Assembly (NCBI RefSeq): GCF_000308415.1
Contig: NZ_BAFS01000033.1
Location: forward strand, 1 to 63,000
Length of the DNA: 63,000 bases
From: Nocardia asiatica NBRC 100129
GTDB lineage: Bacteria; Actinomycetota; Actinomycetes; Mycobacteriales; Mycobacteriaceae
Direction of reading: 5' to 3'
In this document: positions 17,813-26,304 of the stretch, piece after piece
Layout: every line of letters begins with the position of its first letter
How positions within the stretch are numbered: the first letter of the stretch is position 1
Made by a program: the position numbers and the translations under genes
Notes under the pieces: model-generated
Seen by the model: the letters and a program-made list of their open reading frames with translations, nothing else
The model's database searches: none
What the model was told of the DNA's origin: nothing

Positions 17813-18187
17813 CGATCACCTCGAGGCGACCGTGGGTCGAAAAGATATCGGTTCGGTAACTTGAAGGTTGAAGCTCGCCCTTGATGCCCGGGGCGCTTCG
17901 GCCGAATCCGTTCGGCATTTCCCGGGGTCGCGGCCGCATCGATGGCGGAGGTCACGTTCCGATCACGCCGCAGGCTAACTTCTTCGTGGCAAAGTCAGGC
18001 CTTTCCTTCGCACCGCCGTTCCCACCATGCTGTCGGTAACTGTTCGTTAGCCTGCGAAGACGTCGCGGAGCCGCCCGTGGTGCCGCAGCGAGTGGAACCG
18101 GTCGCCTACACGGCCGTTCCCATCGTTCCGCCAGCTACATACCGAATCGCGAACTCGGCCGATCAAAGTGTCGGCCCGGAGAATGCT
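17813..18187. other. Intergenic stretch with a spaced inverted repeat
   Basis: No gene is recognised in 375 bases. It holds an 11-base inverted repeat, CGCAGGCTAAC (from 17969) and GTTAGCCTGCG (from 18046), with 66 bases between. The halves resemble IdeR iron-box half-sites (GGTTAG/CTAACC), but neither forms a full box. Confidence 0.4.
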
Positions 18188-18550
18188 ATGGCTATCTCAG
18201 CTCCAATACCCGGCAAGGCCGAACCCGGTGTGGTCAGCGCCATTGTCGGCTCCTTGCCGGGCACGGGGGGTACCACGGATCCGGCGCCGTCGGCGCACGG
18301 TCTCGATGAGCAGATCGCGCCGCTGCGGATTCCGGCGCTGGTGCTCGGCGCGCTGCTGATCTGCACCGGCATGGTAGCGCTGATGCCGTTACAGGCGTGG
18401 TTGCGCGACTACGGCGGATGGCTGGTCGCCGCGGCCTACCTGCAATACATGGGCATAGGGGTGACCCTGGTGGTATGGGGTCTGCGCAAGACGCGGCACA
18501 CCGCGCCGCGGCGCACCGCGCACGAGGATCGGCTCCCCGCTAACCGTTGA
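18188..18550 (+). CDS. Small membrane protein with two helices
   Basis: The 120-residue protein begins with a Pro/Gly/Ala-rich hydrophilic segment. Two transmembrane helices follow (RIPALVLGALLICTGMVALM and a second through YLQYMGIGVTLVVWGL), with a basic tail ending RLPANR. ATG 18188 follows CCCGGAGAATGCT, giving a fair ribosome site. No domain is recognised. Its 3' end overlaps the end of the convergent helR gene by 11 bases. The function is unknown. Confidence 0.65.
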   Translation: MAISAPIPGKAEPGVVSAIVGSLPGTGGTTDPAPSAHGLDEQIAPLRIPALVLGALLICTGMVALMPLQAWLRDYGGWLVAAAYLQYMGIGVTLVVWGLRKTRHTAPRRTAHEDRLPANR

Positions 18551-20735
18551 TCGCCGGTTTGGCGGGCGTCCGAACTTCGGCGAGCCCGGACAGGGCCTGC
18601 GGCAACGGTTTTCGGTGCAGCACGCCGAGGCGTTGGGTCGCGCGGGTGAGAGCGACGTAGAGTTCGGCTGCTCCGCGCGGGCCGTCGGCGAGGATTCGTT
18701 CCGGCTCGACCACCAAGACCGCGTCGTACTCCAGGCCCTTCGTTTCCGATGCCGCGACCGCGCCCGGCACATCCGGTGGCCCGATCACGACGCTGGTGCC
18801 CTCGCGACCGGCTTCGGCACGCACGAAATCCGTTATAGCAGTGGCTAATTCGTCCTCGCCGACCCGTTCGGACCAAGGCCGGACGCCGCACGCGCGGACC
18901 GACTCCGGGGGCCGCACTCCGGGCGCGAACTCGGCGAGCAGCGCGGCGGCGACCATCATGATCTCCGCCGGCGTGCGATAGTTCACCGACAGCGACCGGT
19001 AGACCCAGCGGCCGGGCACATACGGCTCCAGCATCGCGCCCCACGACGTCGCTCCGGCGGCCGACCGCCGTTGCGCGAGATCGCCGACCACCGTGAAGGA
19101 TCGGCCCGGGCAACGCCGCATCAGCACCCGCCAGTCCATCTCGGACAACTCCTGGGCCTCGTCGACCACCACGTGCCGGTAGGTCCAGTCCCGGTCCGCG
19201 GCCGCGCGTTCGGCCACCGCACGGCTGTCGCGCTCGACGAACCGATCCGCCAGGTCCTCGGCATACACCAAGTCCTGGGCGAGCAGATGGTCTTCGTCGT
19301 CCATCAGGTCTTCGCGGCTGATCAGGATGTCCAGTACGCCGGCCGCGTACTCGGCCGCGGCCCGCTGTTCCCGCTCGGCCGCGCGGTCGGCCGGTTCGCC
19401 GCGGCCGAGCAAATCGACCAGTTCGTCCAGCAGCGGCACGTCCGACACCGTCCAGGCCGCACCGTCGGCGCGCCACAGCGCTTGGTCGCCGCCCGCCGCT
19501 CGCAACCGTTCCGGCGACGCGTAGAGCTGCGCCAACAGTGTCTCCGGCGTCAGTATCGGCCAGAGTTCGTCGAGCGCGGCGGTGAACCGGTCATTGTCCG
19601 CGAGCTCCGCGCGCAGGTCCGCCCGCAGGTTCTCCCATGCTTCGCGGTCCTCGCGACTCAGCCAGCCCCGGCCGATCCTGGCTATCGCCCGTTCGGTGAG
19701 CGCCCAGGTGACGATCTCGCTGAACACGGCGCGGGCTTCGTTGTGCGGCAGCCCGCTCGCGCGGGCCTCTTCCCTGCCCCACTCCGCGGTCTCGGCGTCG
19801 ATTCGCACCGTGACGTCCGTCAGCTCGATCGACAGCGGATGCCGCGGCAGTCGCTGCCGATCGGCGACCGCCGCCGCGAGCACGTCCAGGATCTGCAACG
19901 AGCCTTTGAGCCGCGCGGCCTCCGGGGTGTCCTCGGCGGTGACCCGCAGGCCGGGCATCAGGTCGCCGGTGGTCATGAACACGACGTTCGTCTCTCCCAG
20001 TGACGGAAGAACGCGGCCGATGTGATCCAGGAACGCCGGGTTGGGCCCCACCACGAGCACACCGTGGCGTTCCATCCGCTCCCGCTGGGTGTAGAGCAAG
20101 TACGCCACGCGGTGCAGCGCCACCACGGTTTTCCCGGTGCCCGGACCACCTTCGATCACCAGCACGCCTGGATGATCGAGCCGGATGATCTCGTCCTGCT
20201 CGGCCTGGATCGTCGCCACGATGTCGCGCATTCCCGTTCCGCGCGGCGCATCGACCGCCGCGAGCAAGGCCGCGTCCCCTCGCTCGCCGCCGCCGGGACG
20301 GCCGAGGACCTCATCGGTGAAATCGACCAGGTGACGCCCGCGGGAGTGGAACTGGCGGCGGCGGCGCATGTCTTCCGGGTTGGCCGCGGTGGCGATATAG
20401 AACGCCCGCGCCGCCGGCGCGCGCCAATCGAGCAACAGCGGCTCGTATTCGTTCTCCTCGTCGAACAGCCCGATGCGTCCGATGTAGGAACGCTCGCCCG
20501 AGAGCGCGTCCAGCCGCCCGAAGCACAGCCCGTGGTCCGCCACGTCGAGCCGCTTCACCTGCCTGGCCAGCGCCCGCACCTCGACATCGCGATCCACCAG
20601 AGTCTCGCCGTTTCCGCGCAACGCCGCGCTGTACTTTCGCTTCACTCGTGCGCGCTCGGCGTCGAGTCGGGCGTAGAGTGCGGCCACGTAGCTTCGCTCG
20701 GACCGCAATTCGTTCTCGTACTCTCGCGTTGGCAT
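18540..20735 (-). CDS. helR: HelR-type UvrD/HelD-like RNA polymerase protector
   Basis: The 731-residue protein has the HelD architecture. An N-terminal coiled coil (YENELRSERSYVAALYARLD, residues 6-40) would reach the RNA polymerase secondary channel. DWRAPAARAFY is conserved in HelD proteins. Walker A is GGPGTGKT (196-203) and Walker B is HVVVDEAQE (521-529). An inserted helical arm (about 320-510) would enter the primary channel, and superfamily 1 motifs follow to SETKGLEYDAVLVVEP. HelR, as described in Streptomyces, displaces rifamycins from RNA polymerase. The assignment to HelR rather than housekeeping HelD rests on the rifamycin-associated element 94 bases upstream, identical in layout to that of rox in this window. 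The rest of the 430-base gap upstream shows no gene. Confidence 0.85.
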   Translation of the reverse strand: MPTREYENELRSERSYVAALYARLDAERARVKRKYSAALRGNGETLVDRDVEVRALARQVKRLDVADHGLCFGRLDALSGERSYIGRIGLFDEENEYEPLLLDWRAPAARAFYIATAANPEDMRRRRQFHSRGRHLVDFTDEVLGRPGGGERGDAALLAAVDAPRGTGMRDIVATIQAEQDEIIRLDHPGVLVIEGGPGTGKTVVALHRVAYLLYTQRERMERHGVLVVGPNPAFLDHIGRVLPSLGETNVVFMTTGDLMPGLRVTAEDTPEAARLKGSLQILDVLAAAVADRQRLPRHPLSIELTDVTVRIDAETAEWGREEARASGLPHNEARAVFSEIVTWALTERAIARIGRGWLSREDREAWENLRADLRAELADNDRFTAALDELWPILTPETLLAQLYASPERLRAAGGDQALWRADGAAWTVSDVPLLDELVDLLGRGEPADRAAEREQRAAAEYAAGVLDILISREDLMDDEDHLLAQDLVYAEDLADRFVERDSRAVAERAAADRDWTYRHVVVDEAQELSEMDWRVLMRRCPGRSFTVVGDLAQRRSAAGATSWGAMLEPYVPGRWVYRSLSVNYRTPAEIMMVAAALLAEFAPGVRPPESVRACGVRPWSERVGEDELATAITDFVRAEAGREGTSVVIGPPDVPGAVAASETKGLEYDAVLVVEPERILADGPRGAAELYVALTRATQRLGVLHRKPLPQALSGLAEVRTPAKPAING

Positions 20736-20828
20736 ATGCCCCTCACTTTCAGTGGCCGACGGGCCGGGTGTTCACGTCGCAGCGGCTTCCCGACTTCGGC
20801 TTCGGCCAGCGATTTTGCGGCACGACCC

Positions 20829-20862
20829 GGGTCTTGCCGCAAGCCCCCTGGTGCGCTATATG
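20829..20862 (-). promoter_or_regulatory. Rifamycin-associated element (RAE) and -10 box of helR
   Basis: Reading the minus strand, CATATAG (20862-20856) is a likely -10 box, followed 8 bases later by the 19-base inverted repeat GGGGCTTGCGGCAAGACCC (20847-20829). RAE elements of this sequence mark rifamycin-inducible resistance genes in actinobacteria. The repeat overlaps the expected transcription start, as a repressor site would. Confidence 0.85.
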
Positions 20863-21169
20863 TTGAGAATGGAAAGGAGTCCGCTCCTCTCCGTCTCGTG
20901 ACCGCCGTGGCGGTCGATCTCCCCGCAAGTCGACCGAGCGCTGGACGGCGCTCGCCGATGCGCGCACGACTGAAGCAGGACCGAGCCACGAAATCCCAGC
21001 GGCCGCACGCCGAACTCGGCGTAGCCCCGGAATGGTATGCGCGCGAACACCGTTGCCGGTCAGGTTCACCGCTGCCCAGTGGGACGTATTACGCCATCAT
21101 GTCGGCAGAAGACCGCCCCGAAATCGTCACCTCGATCAATCGGCGGTCAACGAATATCGTTGGCGCGCA

Positions 21170-21940
21170 TCATATTTCGAGATCGAACCGGACACCGGAC
21201 CGCAGCAGTGCGGTGGCGGACAGCCCGAACATGTCGTGGAAGGTCTCGCTGAAGTGGGACGGGGTGGCGAAACCGGCATCGACGGCAGAACGCGTGAGAT
21301 CGCGCCCGGACGCGGCGTCCCGCAAGGTATGGACGACTCGGGCCCACCGCTGATAGCCGCGGAATGTGGTGCCCGACCACTGGGCGAACAAGCGAAGGAA
21401 ATGGGCGGTGGACAGGCCCAGGTTCGCGGCGATCGAGTCGGCTCGGAAGGTTTGGTTCGGATCGCGGCGGATGGCGGCGGCGACCCACTCGATTCGCGGA
21501 TCGGCGACCGACGCCGGGCCACCTGTGGCGCGAGCGAAGATCCGGTCGGGATCCACGTCCGTCTCACCACAGAGCTCCACGAGTTCCCGTTCCCGCTTGT
21601 GGCCGAGGCCGTAGGGCCCCGTGGTGGCTGTCATTTCGTCCGCCATGCCGGTGACGGGCGCGCCCGCGGGATCGACGAACAGCAGGAGGATCCACCGCTC
21701 GGGGGCGACGACGCGGTGCGCCGCGCGGGCGGGAGCGAACGCGCTGCCGGTGCCCACCTCCCCGTGCGCGGCCGTCTGCAGGACGAATGGCCCCTCCAAA
21801 CCGACGCTGAGCACCGCGACCGAGACGGAATGCAGGTCGACGCCGAGCTCCGGCCCGATGTACCCGGCGTGCCCCGGCCGCAACCACACCATCGGCGCCG
21901 TCGCCGGACCGCATATTTCCGAAAGCGCACCCACGGTCAC
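21170..21940 (-). CDS. AraC family transcriptional regulator
   Basis: The product of about 256 residues has an N-terminal cupin-like sensor (WLRPGHAGYIGPELGVDLHS, HGEVGTGSAFAPARAAHRVV). Two C-terminal helix-turn-helix motifs follow: FRADSIAANLGLSTAHFLRL and DLTRSAVDAGFATPSHFSET, with FHDMFGLSATALLR closing the AraC domain. It is divergent from an HSL-type esterase 77 bases away, so it probably controls that gene. GTG 21940 is taken as the start because it leaves room for a shared promoter. The frame is open further upstream, into the esterase start region, so the N-terminus is uncertain. Confidence 0.82.
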   Translation of the reverse strand: MTVGALSEICGPATAPMVWLRPGHAGYIGPELGVDLHSVSVAVLSVGLEGPFVLQTAAHGEVGTGSAFAPARAAHRVVAPERWILLLFVDPAGAPVTGMADEMTATTGPYGLGHKRERELVELCGETDVDPDRIFARATGGPASVADPRIEWVAAAIRRDPNQTFRADSIAANLGLSTAHFLRLFAQWSGTTFRGYQRWARVVHTLRDAASGRDLTRSAVDAGFATPSHFSETFHDMFGLSATALLRSGVRFDLEI

Positions 21941-22016
21941 AGCTGCCAGGGTATCGCTACGCCGCCGAGAACACGGTGGCCGACGAAGATCATCACGCAC
22001 CGCCTGGAGGCACATC

Positions 22017-22997
22017 ATGCGAGGCAGAGTTCCACCGCGAGTCCGGCTTCTGACCGCGCTCTCGACCGAGCCGGACTGGGATTCGATCACCCCGGCCCAG
22101 GTGATCGAATTACGCGAAGCGCAGCACCGCAGGCGCCGGTCCGTAGTCGGCCGGCTCGCCACCGGCAAGCCCGACCACGGCGCGCGGATCACCTCGTCGG
22201 TACTCGAGCTGCCGGGACGTCGGCTGGATCTGCGCGTGTACCAGCCCGCCCGAGGCGGCTCGAAGCTGCCGCTGATCGTCGCCTTCCACGGTGGCGGATT
22301 CATTCTCGGCGCGCCGGACCAGGACGACTGGCTGCTCAGTCACCTCGCGGCCAACTGCCCGGCGGTGGTCGTCTCGGTCGACTACCGGCTGGCGCCCGAG
22401 CACCCCGTGCCCGCACCCGTCCAGGATGCCTACGACGGCCTACCGCGCATCGTCGAGCAGGCCGCGGTATGGGGAGCCGATCGCACTCGGCTCGCCCTGC
22501 TGGGCTCCAGTGCGGGAGCCACCCTTGCGGCGCTCTCCGCGATCAGGGCGGTCGAACTCGGGCTGCCGGTGCGCGCACAGGTACTGCTCAACCCGCAGCT
22601 GGACTGGACCGACCGAGTCTTCGAGTACCCTTCGTTCACCGAGAACGCCGACAGCCCGACCGCGACCCCGGCCAATTGCCGTGCCGTGCAGCGTATCGCG
22701 CTGCCCACGTCATTCGACGCCCGCTCGATTTCGCCGCTGGCAGTCGAGAACCTGGCGGGACTCGCCCCGGCTTTGATCCAAGCCGTGGGTACGGATCCGC
22801 TGGAGGATCAAGCTCCTGCCTATGCCGAGCGGCTGCGACAGGCCGGAGTAGAGGTCACGCTGACCCACTATCCGGAGGCGGTGCACTCCTTCCTGAGCAT
22901 GCCGGGACTGGTTCCCGCGGCTCGGCCCGCACGCGCGGAGATCCTCGGCCACCTGTACAGCCACTTGCTGGAGCGCTCGGGCGTACCGACGCGGTAG
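22017..22997 (+). CDS. Alpha/beta hydrolase of the hormone-sensitive lipase family
   Basis: The 326-residue cytoplasmic esterase has the oxyanion motif FHGGGFILG, VDYRLAPEHPVPAPVQDAYD, a nucleophile elbow GSSAGA, an Asp in GTDPLEDQ and a His in EAVHSFLSM. These are all hallmarks of family IV (HSL) carboxylesterases. The elbow is GSSAG where most relatives have GDSAG; the serine nucleophile is retained. ATG 22017 follows CTGGAGGCACATC. It is divergent from an AraC regulator, whose ligand may be an ester substrate or product of this enzyme. Confidence 0.9.
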   Translation: MRGRVPPRVRLLTALSTEPDWDSITPAQVIELREAQHRRRRSVVGRLATGKPDHGARITSSVLELPGRRLDLRVYQPARGGSKLPLIVAFHGGGFILGAPDQDDWLLSHLAANCPAVVVSVDYRLAPEHPVPAPVQDAYDGLPRIVEQAAVWGADRTRLALLGSSAGATLAALSAIRAVELGLPVRAQVLLNPQLDWTDRVFEYPSFTENADSPTATPANCRAVQRIALPTSFDARSISPLAVENLAGLAPALIQAVGTDPLEDQAPAYAERLRQAGVEVTLTHYPEAVHSFLSMPGLVPAARPARAEILGHLYSHLLERSGVPTR

Positions 22998-23042
22998 CGA
23001 TCGCGCCCGAGCCCATGACGCCGTCGATCCGCACCGGGCGGA

Positions 23043-23873
23043 TCAGGGTGCGATCGGGTGGAACGGGCGAGTCTCGTCGTGACCGGCGCGCACGACGCCG
23101 GCCGAGGATTCCGAGACCTCGTTCCACGCGCCCGGCAGGTCGCGCAGCGGCTCGGAAACCACGAATCGCGCCTCCTCGCCCAGTCGGCGCAGCGCTTCCA
23201 CCTCCGGATGTAGAGCCCGCACTTTGGCGACATCGTTCGAATAGAACAGCGACCGCGTTCGGTGCTCGGTGGAGTACCGGAAGAACCACATCGACTCGCC
23301 GTCGGTGGTCGCGACCGTCATCTGTACCGGGGCTTCGATGCCGTACGCGCGGCTCACGTCCTCGACGAAGCCGACGGCACGAGCGACCGCGCCGAACGGG
23401 TCGTGGACGAGCCCGAAGGTCAGCGCGAGAAAGAAGAGGGTTTCGGAATCCGTGGAACCTTCGATGTCGGTGAACAGGGCCGGATCGACCGCCGTCATCA
23501 GATCGCGCCTGGTCGTCTGGAAATCGCGCAGCGATCCGTTGTGCATCCACAACCAGTGCCCGTGCCGGAACGGGTGACAGTTACTGCGCTGCACCGCCGT
23601 GCCGGTCGACGCGCGCACATGCGCGAAGAACAGCGAGGTACGCACCTGAGCCGCGATCTCGCGCAGGTTGCGGTCGTTCCATGCCGGTTCGACGTCCTTG
23701 AAAACCGCTGGTCGTGGGCCTTCGCCGTACCAGGCGATCCCGAAGCCGTCGCCGTTGGTCGTCGTCGCGCCGAGGCGGGAGTGCAAGCTCTGATCGATGA
23801 GGGAATGCACCGGCCGGAACAAAAGGTCCTCGGCCAGGATCGGCTCCCCCGAATAGGCCATCCACCTGCACAT
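23043..23873 (-). CDS. Class II glutamine amidotransferase
   Basis: The 276-residue protein begins MCRW, giving Cys2 as the N-terminal nucleophile after Met removal. The Ntn amidotransferase blocks follow: TTNGDGFGIAWYGEGPRPAV, FFAHVRASTGTAVQRSNCHP, MHNGSLRDF and STDSETLFFLAL. This is the YafJ/EgtC group, which removes the gamma-glutamyl group from small molecules or has unknown amide substrates. No egtA, egtB or egtD is adjacent, so EgtC is not assigned. The start is fixed by the need for Cys2. It ends 45 bases from the convergent esterase gene. Confidence 0.88.
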   Translation of the reverse strand: MCRWMAYSGEPILAEDLLFRPVHSLIDQSLHSRLGATTTNGDGFGIAWYGEGPRPAVFKDVEPAWNDRNLREIAAQVRTSLFFAHVRASTGTAVQRSNCHPFRHGHWLWMHNGSLRDFQTTRRDLMTAVDPALFTDIEGSTDSETLFFLALTFGLVHDPFGAVARAVGFVEDVSRAYGIEAPVQMTVATTDGESMWFFRYSTEHRTRSLFYSNDVAKVRALHPEVEALRRLGEEARFVVSEPLRDLPGAWNEVSESSAGVVRAGHDETRPFHPIAP

Positions 23874-24063
23874 AGATCGATTGAAGCACTCCGATCGACG
23901 GTCGGCCACCAGCGCCGCGGTGGCCGCCGCCATCAGTTCGCCCGGCGTTGCGGCCCGGTCGGTGACGCTGTGCGAGCGTGGATCGGATCGATCCCGCATC
24001 GACCGGGCGCGCAGTCGCTGGGACGCACTCGGCGGACCCCCTGGTCCGTCCGAGAGACCGGCC

Positions 24064-24291
24064 CTATGCGGCAGGCGCGGCGCTCGCCGACCGCTTCCTG
24101 CGGTAGGGCAGGACGAACATGTACAGGCCGGTGCCCAGCAGCAAGAAGAGCGGGGGCAAAGGCAGATAGAACACCCAGATCGCGGACTCGGTGAGCCCCA
24201 ACGCGGCGGCGATGAAGCAGACGATCACGGTCGCCGTGAACGTGAGGGACATCCAGCGGTGCAGCTGCCGGTACCAGTTGTTGCGAGTCAT
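24064..24291 (-). CDS. Small two-helix membrane protein
   Basis: The 75-residue protein begins MTRNNWYRQLHRWMS. Two hydrophobic helices follow (TFTATVIVCFIAAAL and WVFYLPLPPLFLLLGTGLYM), then a basic tail YRRKRSASAAPAA. GAGGAG lies 7 bases before the ATG at 24291. The basic-aromatic first segment and LHRW resemble small actinobacterial membrane proteins whose function is unknown. It lies between the amidotransferase and the monooxygenase gene and may be co-transcribed with the latter, 138 bases upstream. Confidence 0.75.
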   Translation of the reverse strand: MTRNNWYRQLHRWMSLTFTATVIVCFIAAALGLTESAIWVFYLPLPPLFLLLGTGLYMFVLPYRRKRSASAAPAA

Positions 24292-24429
24292 TGTGTTCTC
24301 CTCTTTCTGCACGATCGGTCGATGACAGCTGCCCAGCGGCGACCGCCACCGGTTTCGTGCGGTGGGTTCTCGGGTGATTTCCGTGCCGGTCACGGATGGA
24401 TTCGAAGCCGGACGGCTCCGGCGGGCGGA

Positions 24430-24720
24430 CTACCGCTCGTCGAGTACCTTGCCGTCCAGTACGGAGTGGCCGATCGTCAGCGTCGCGGTCGCCGCGGCCA
24501 GCGGGAAGTTCCCCACTCCGGCCCTTGCCGCGCGCATCGCCTCGGCCGACTCCCAGCGCCAGATATCGAGGTAGGACCCGTCGTCCTGCCGAATCAAGGT
24601 GGCCGCGGTGAACGCCGCGTCAACCGACCGGATGCTCCGGATCAGCCGGGTCCGCTGTTCGAGCAGTTGCGCCAGCATGCCGGTCACGACGACGTATCGA
24701 TGCGTTCGCACGACTGCCAT
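24430..24720 (-). CDS. Antibiotic biosynthesis monooxygenase (ABM) domain protein
   Basis: The 96-residue protein is a single dimeric alpha/beta-barrel ABM domain. RYVVVTGMLAQLLEQRTRLI is the first strand-helix, AAFTAATLIRQDDGSYLDIW the central strands, and RWESAEAMRAARA the conserved W-x-S-x-x-x helix. Relatives include cofactor-free monooxygenases, quinol oxygenases and haem oxygenases of the IsdG type; which one applies cannot be told. It is divergent from a LysR regulator that probably controls it. Confidence 0.8.
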   Translation of the reverse strand: MAVVRTHRYVVVTGMLAQLLEQRTRLIRSIRSVDAAFTAATLIRQDDGSYLDIWRWESAEAMRAARAGVGNFPLAAATATLTIGHSVLDGKVLDER

Positions 24721-24877
24721 GGCCCTGCCCTCTCATCTCGGATCCTGGTTGGCACCGTTCCTCCCACCGGGTCGCTTTCTCCTGTGCCTCACAGTTTTCC
24801 GCCGTGCGGCTGCGCGAACAATGAGCAATCGCGAAACGCCGGTTGCGCCGGGGGTTAACGATGAGGACTATGACGGG

Positions 24878-25807
24878 GTGGAGTTACGCGAGATCGAGAT
24901 CTTCTTGACCCTTGCCGAGGAGTTGCACTTCGGCCGGACCGCTGAGCGGCTGCACATCTCCACACCCCGGGTGAGTCAGACGATCGCCAAGCAGGAAAGA
25001 AGGATCGGCGCTCCCCTGTTCGAGCGAACCAGCCGCAAAGTCACTTTGACACCGCTGGGCGAACAGTTGCGCGACGACCTCCAGGCGGGTTATCGCCGAA
25101 TCCTCGAGGGCATGGAGTCGGCCGCGAACGCCGCCCGTGGCGGACCGGACACCTTGACGCTGGGAGTGCTGGGGCCGATGTGGCAGGACCTGGCTCCCAT
25201 GACGGCGTTGTTCAGGACCCGCCATCCGCACGTCGAATTCCGCGTGCGCGAGATCCGGATCGACGACCCGTTCGGCCCCCTCCGCAGCGGCGACGTCGAC
25301 GTGGCCTTGGTGGCACTGCCCGTGCGGGAACCGGACCTGCGGGTGGGGCCGCCGGCCTTCACCGAGCCCATCGTGCTGGTGGTCGGGCGCACGCACGAGT
25401 TGGCGAACCGTTCCTCGGTGGGCTTGGCCGACTTGGGCGGCTACCAGATCCTTCCCTCCGGGTTGCCGATTCCGGACTACTGGGAGGAGTCGTTCTCGCC
25501 GCTGGCTTCGAGCCCGCGGGATACCGGCGCTCCCGCTCCCACACGGGAGGAGGTCCTGTGGACCGTGACAACCGGCGCGGCGGTGGCCTTCGCCTGCGGG
25601 CAAGGGATCAAGTACTACGACCGTGGCGACGCGGTGTACCTCCCGATCGACGAGGGGCCCACGCTGAGCTGGGGTCTCGTCCACCGTGCCGAGCCGGTCG
25701 GTCGCTGGGTCGCGGAATTCGCGCGCGTCGCCACCGACCTCGGGCCGATCGACCTGACCCTCGATCTCGATCCGTCCACCCTGCACCGCCTGCGCTCGGT
25801 GAGCTAG
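24878..25807 (+). CDS. LysR family transcriptional regulator
   Basis: The product of about 309 residues has the LysR winged helix at the start ([20 protein letters not shown] and STPRVSQTIAKQERRIG, then LFERTSRKVTLTPLG). A periplasmic-binding-like effector domain follows, reading LGVLGPMWQDLAPMTALFRT to VHRAEPVGRWVAEFARVA. GTG 24878 places the HTH four residues from the start, which is normal. ATG 24821, 19 codons earlier, is an alternative but has no ribosome site. It is divergent from the ABM-domain gene and the small membrane protein, its probable targets. Confidence 0.85.
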   Translation: MELREIEIFLTLAEELHFGRTAERLHISTPRVSQTIAKQERRIGAPLFERTSRKVTLTPLGEQLRDDLQAGYRRILEGMESAANAARGGPDTLTLGVLGPMWQDLAPMTALFRTRHPHVEFRVREIRIDDPFGPLRSGDVDVALVALPVREPDLRVGPPAFTEPIVLVVGRTHELANRSSVGLADLGGYQILPSGLPIPDYWEESFSPLASSPRDTGAPAPTREEVLWTVTTGAAVAFACGQGIKYYDRGDAVYLPIDEGPTLSWGLVHRAEPVGRWVAEFARVATDLGPIDLTLDLDPSTLHRLRSVS

Positions 25808-25978
25808 CGCGTCCGACGCGCCGGATATGGCACCGCCCATCGCCGGCGAGTGGTTGATCGGCTGATCGGCGGGGCTGCCCGACGGCCGGTTTCGATCTGC
25901 GTGAACGTAATGCTGGCTGTGCCGCGCCATGGGTGGTTTCCTCGGACCCGACCGTCAGGTTCGAGCGAAAGGCCCCGC

Positions 25979-26077
25979 GTGTCCGCCGATCACACAGCAG
26001 CCGACACCGGAACCGCCGTGCGGGTGGTGCGACTGGAGTACTACTCCGCCGTCGACCCACGCACGCGCGCGGCGTAA
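25979..26077 (+). CDS. Possible 32-aa small protein
   Basis: The open frame starts with GTG behind GAAAGG (7-base spacing) and contains RVVRLEYYSAVDPRTRAA. The codon pattern is GC-rich at third positions, like a real gene. A second small frame with an even better ribosome site starts 16 bases after the stop. It could be a leader peptide, a small regulatory protein or chance. The preceding 170 bases, after the LysR gene, hold nothing else. Confidence 0.4.
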   Translation: MSADHTAADTGTAVRVVRLEYYSAVDPRTRAA

Positions 26078-26092
26078 CACCTCAGGAGAAAG

Positions 26093-26224
26093 ATGACTCG
26101 AGTTCGTTATCGGCGAGTGCGCGGCGAATTGTCTCCCCGCTGGTACCGGCCGGAAACAACCGCCCTTTTCGCGATCCCGCGAATCACTCGCCGCGTGCCG
26201 TCCAGGACCGAAAACGCAGCATAG
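26093..26224 (+). CDS. Possible 43-aa basic small protein
   Basis: ATG 26093 follows CAGGAGAAAG at ideal spacing. The product is very basic (MTRVRYRRVRGE, RWYRPETTA, ITRRVPSRTENAA) with no membrane segment. It immediately follows the 32-aa frame and ends 80 bases before the osmoprotectant transporter operon. It may be a leader of that operon or an independent micro-operon. It resembles nothing I know. Confidence 0.4.
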   Translation: MTRVRYRRVRGELSPRWYRPETTALFAIPRITRRVPSRTENAA

Positions 26225-26304
26225 ATTAGTCTATTACGGCTCGCGTATCCGGTGACTACGCGTACACAGGCGCCGATTGATCGTCGGCCGACGATGGGAA
26301 TCCC

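Noticed and set aside
23043..23873. Calling the amidotransferase EgtC of ergothioneine synthesis
   Set aside because: The family fits, but no other egt gene is adjacent and diagnostic residues cannot be judged without alignment.
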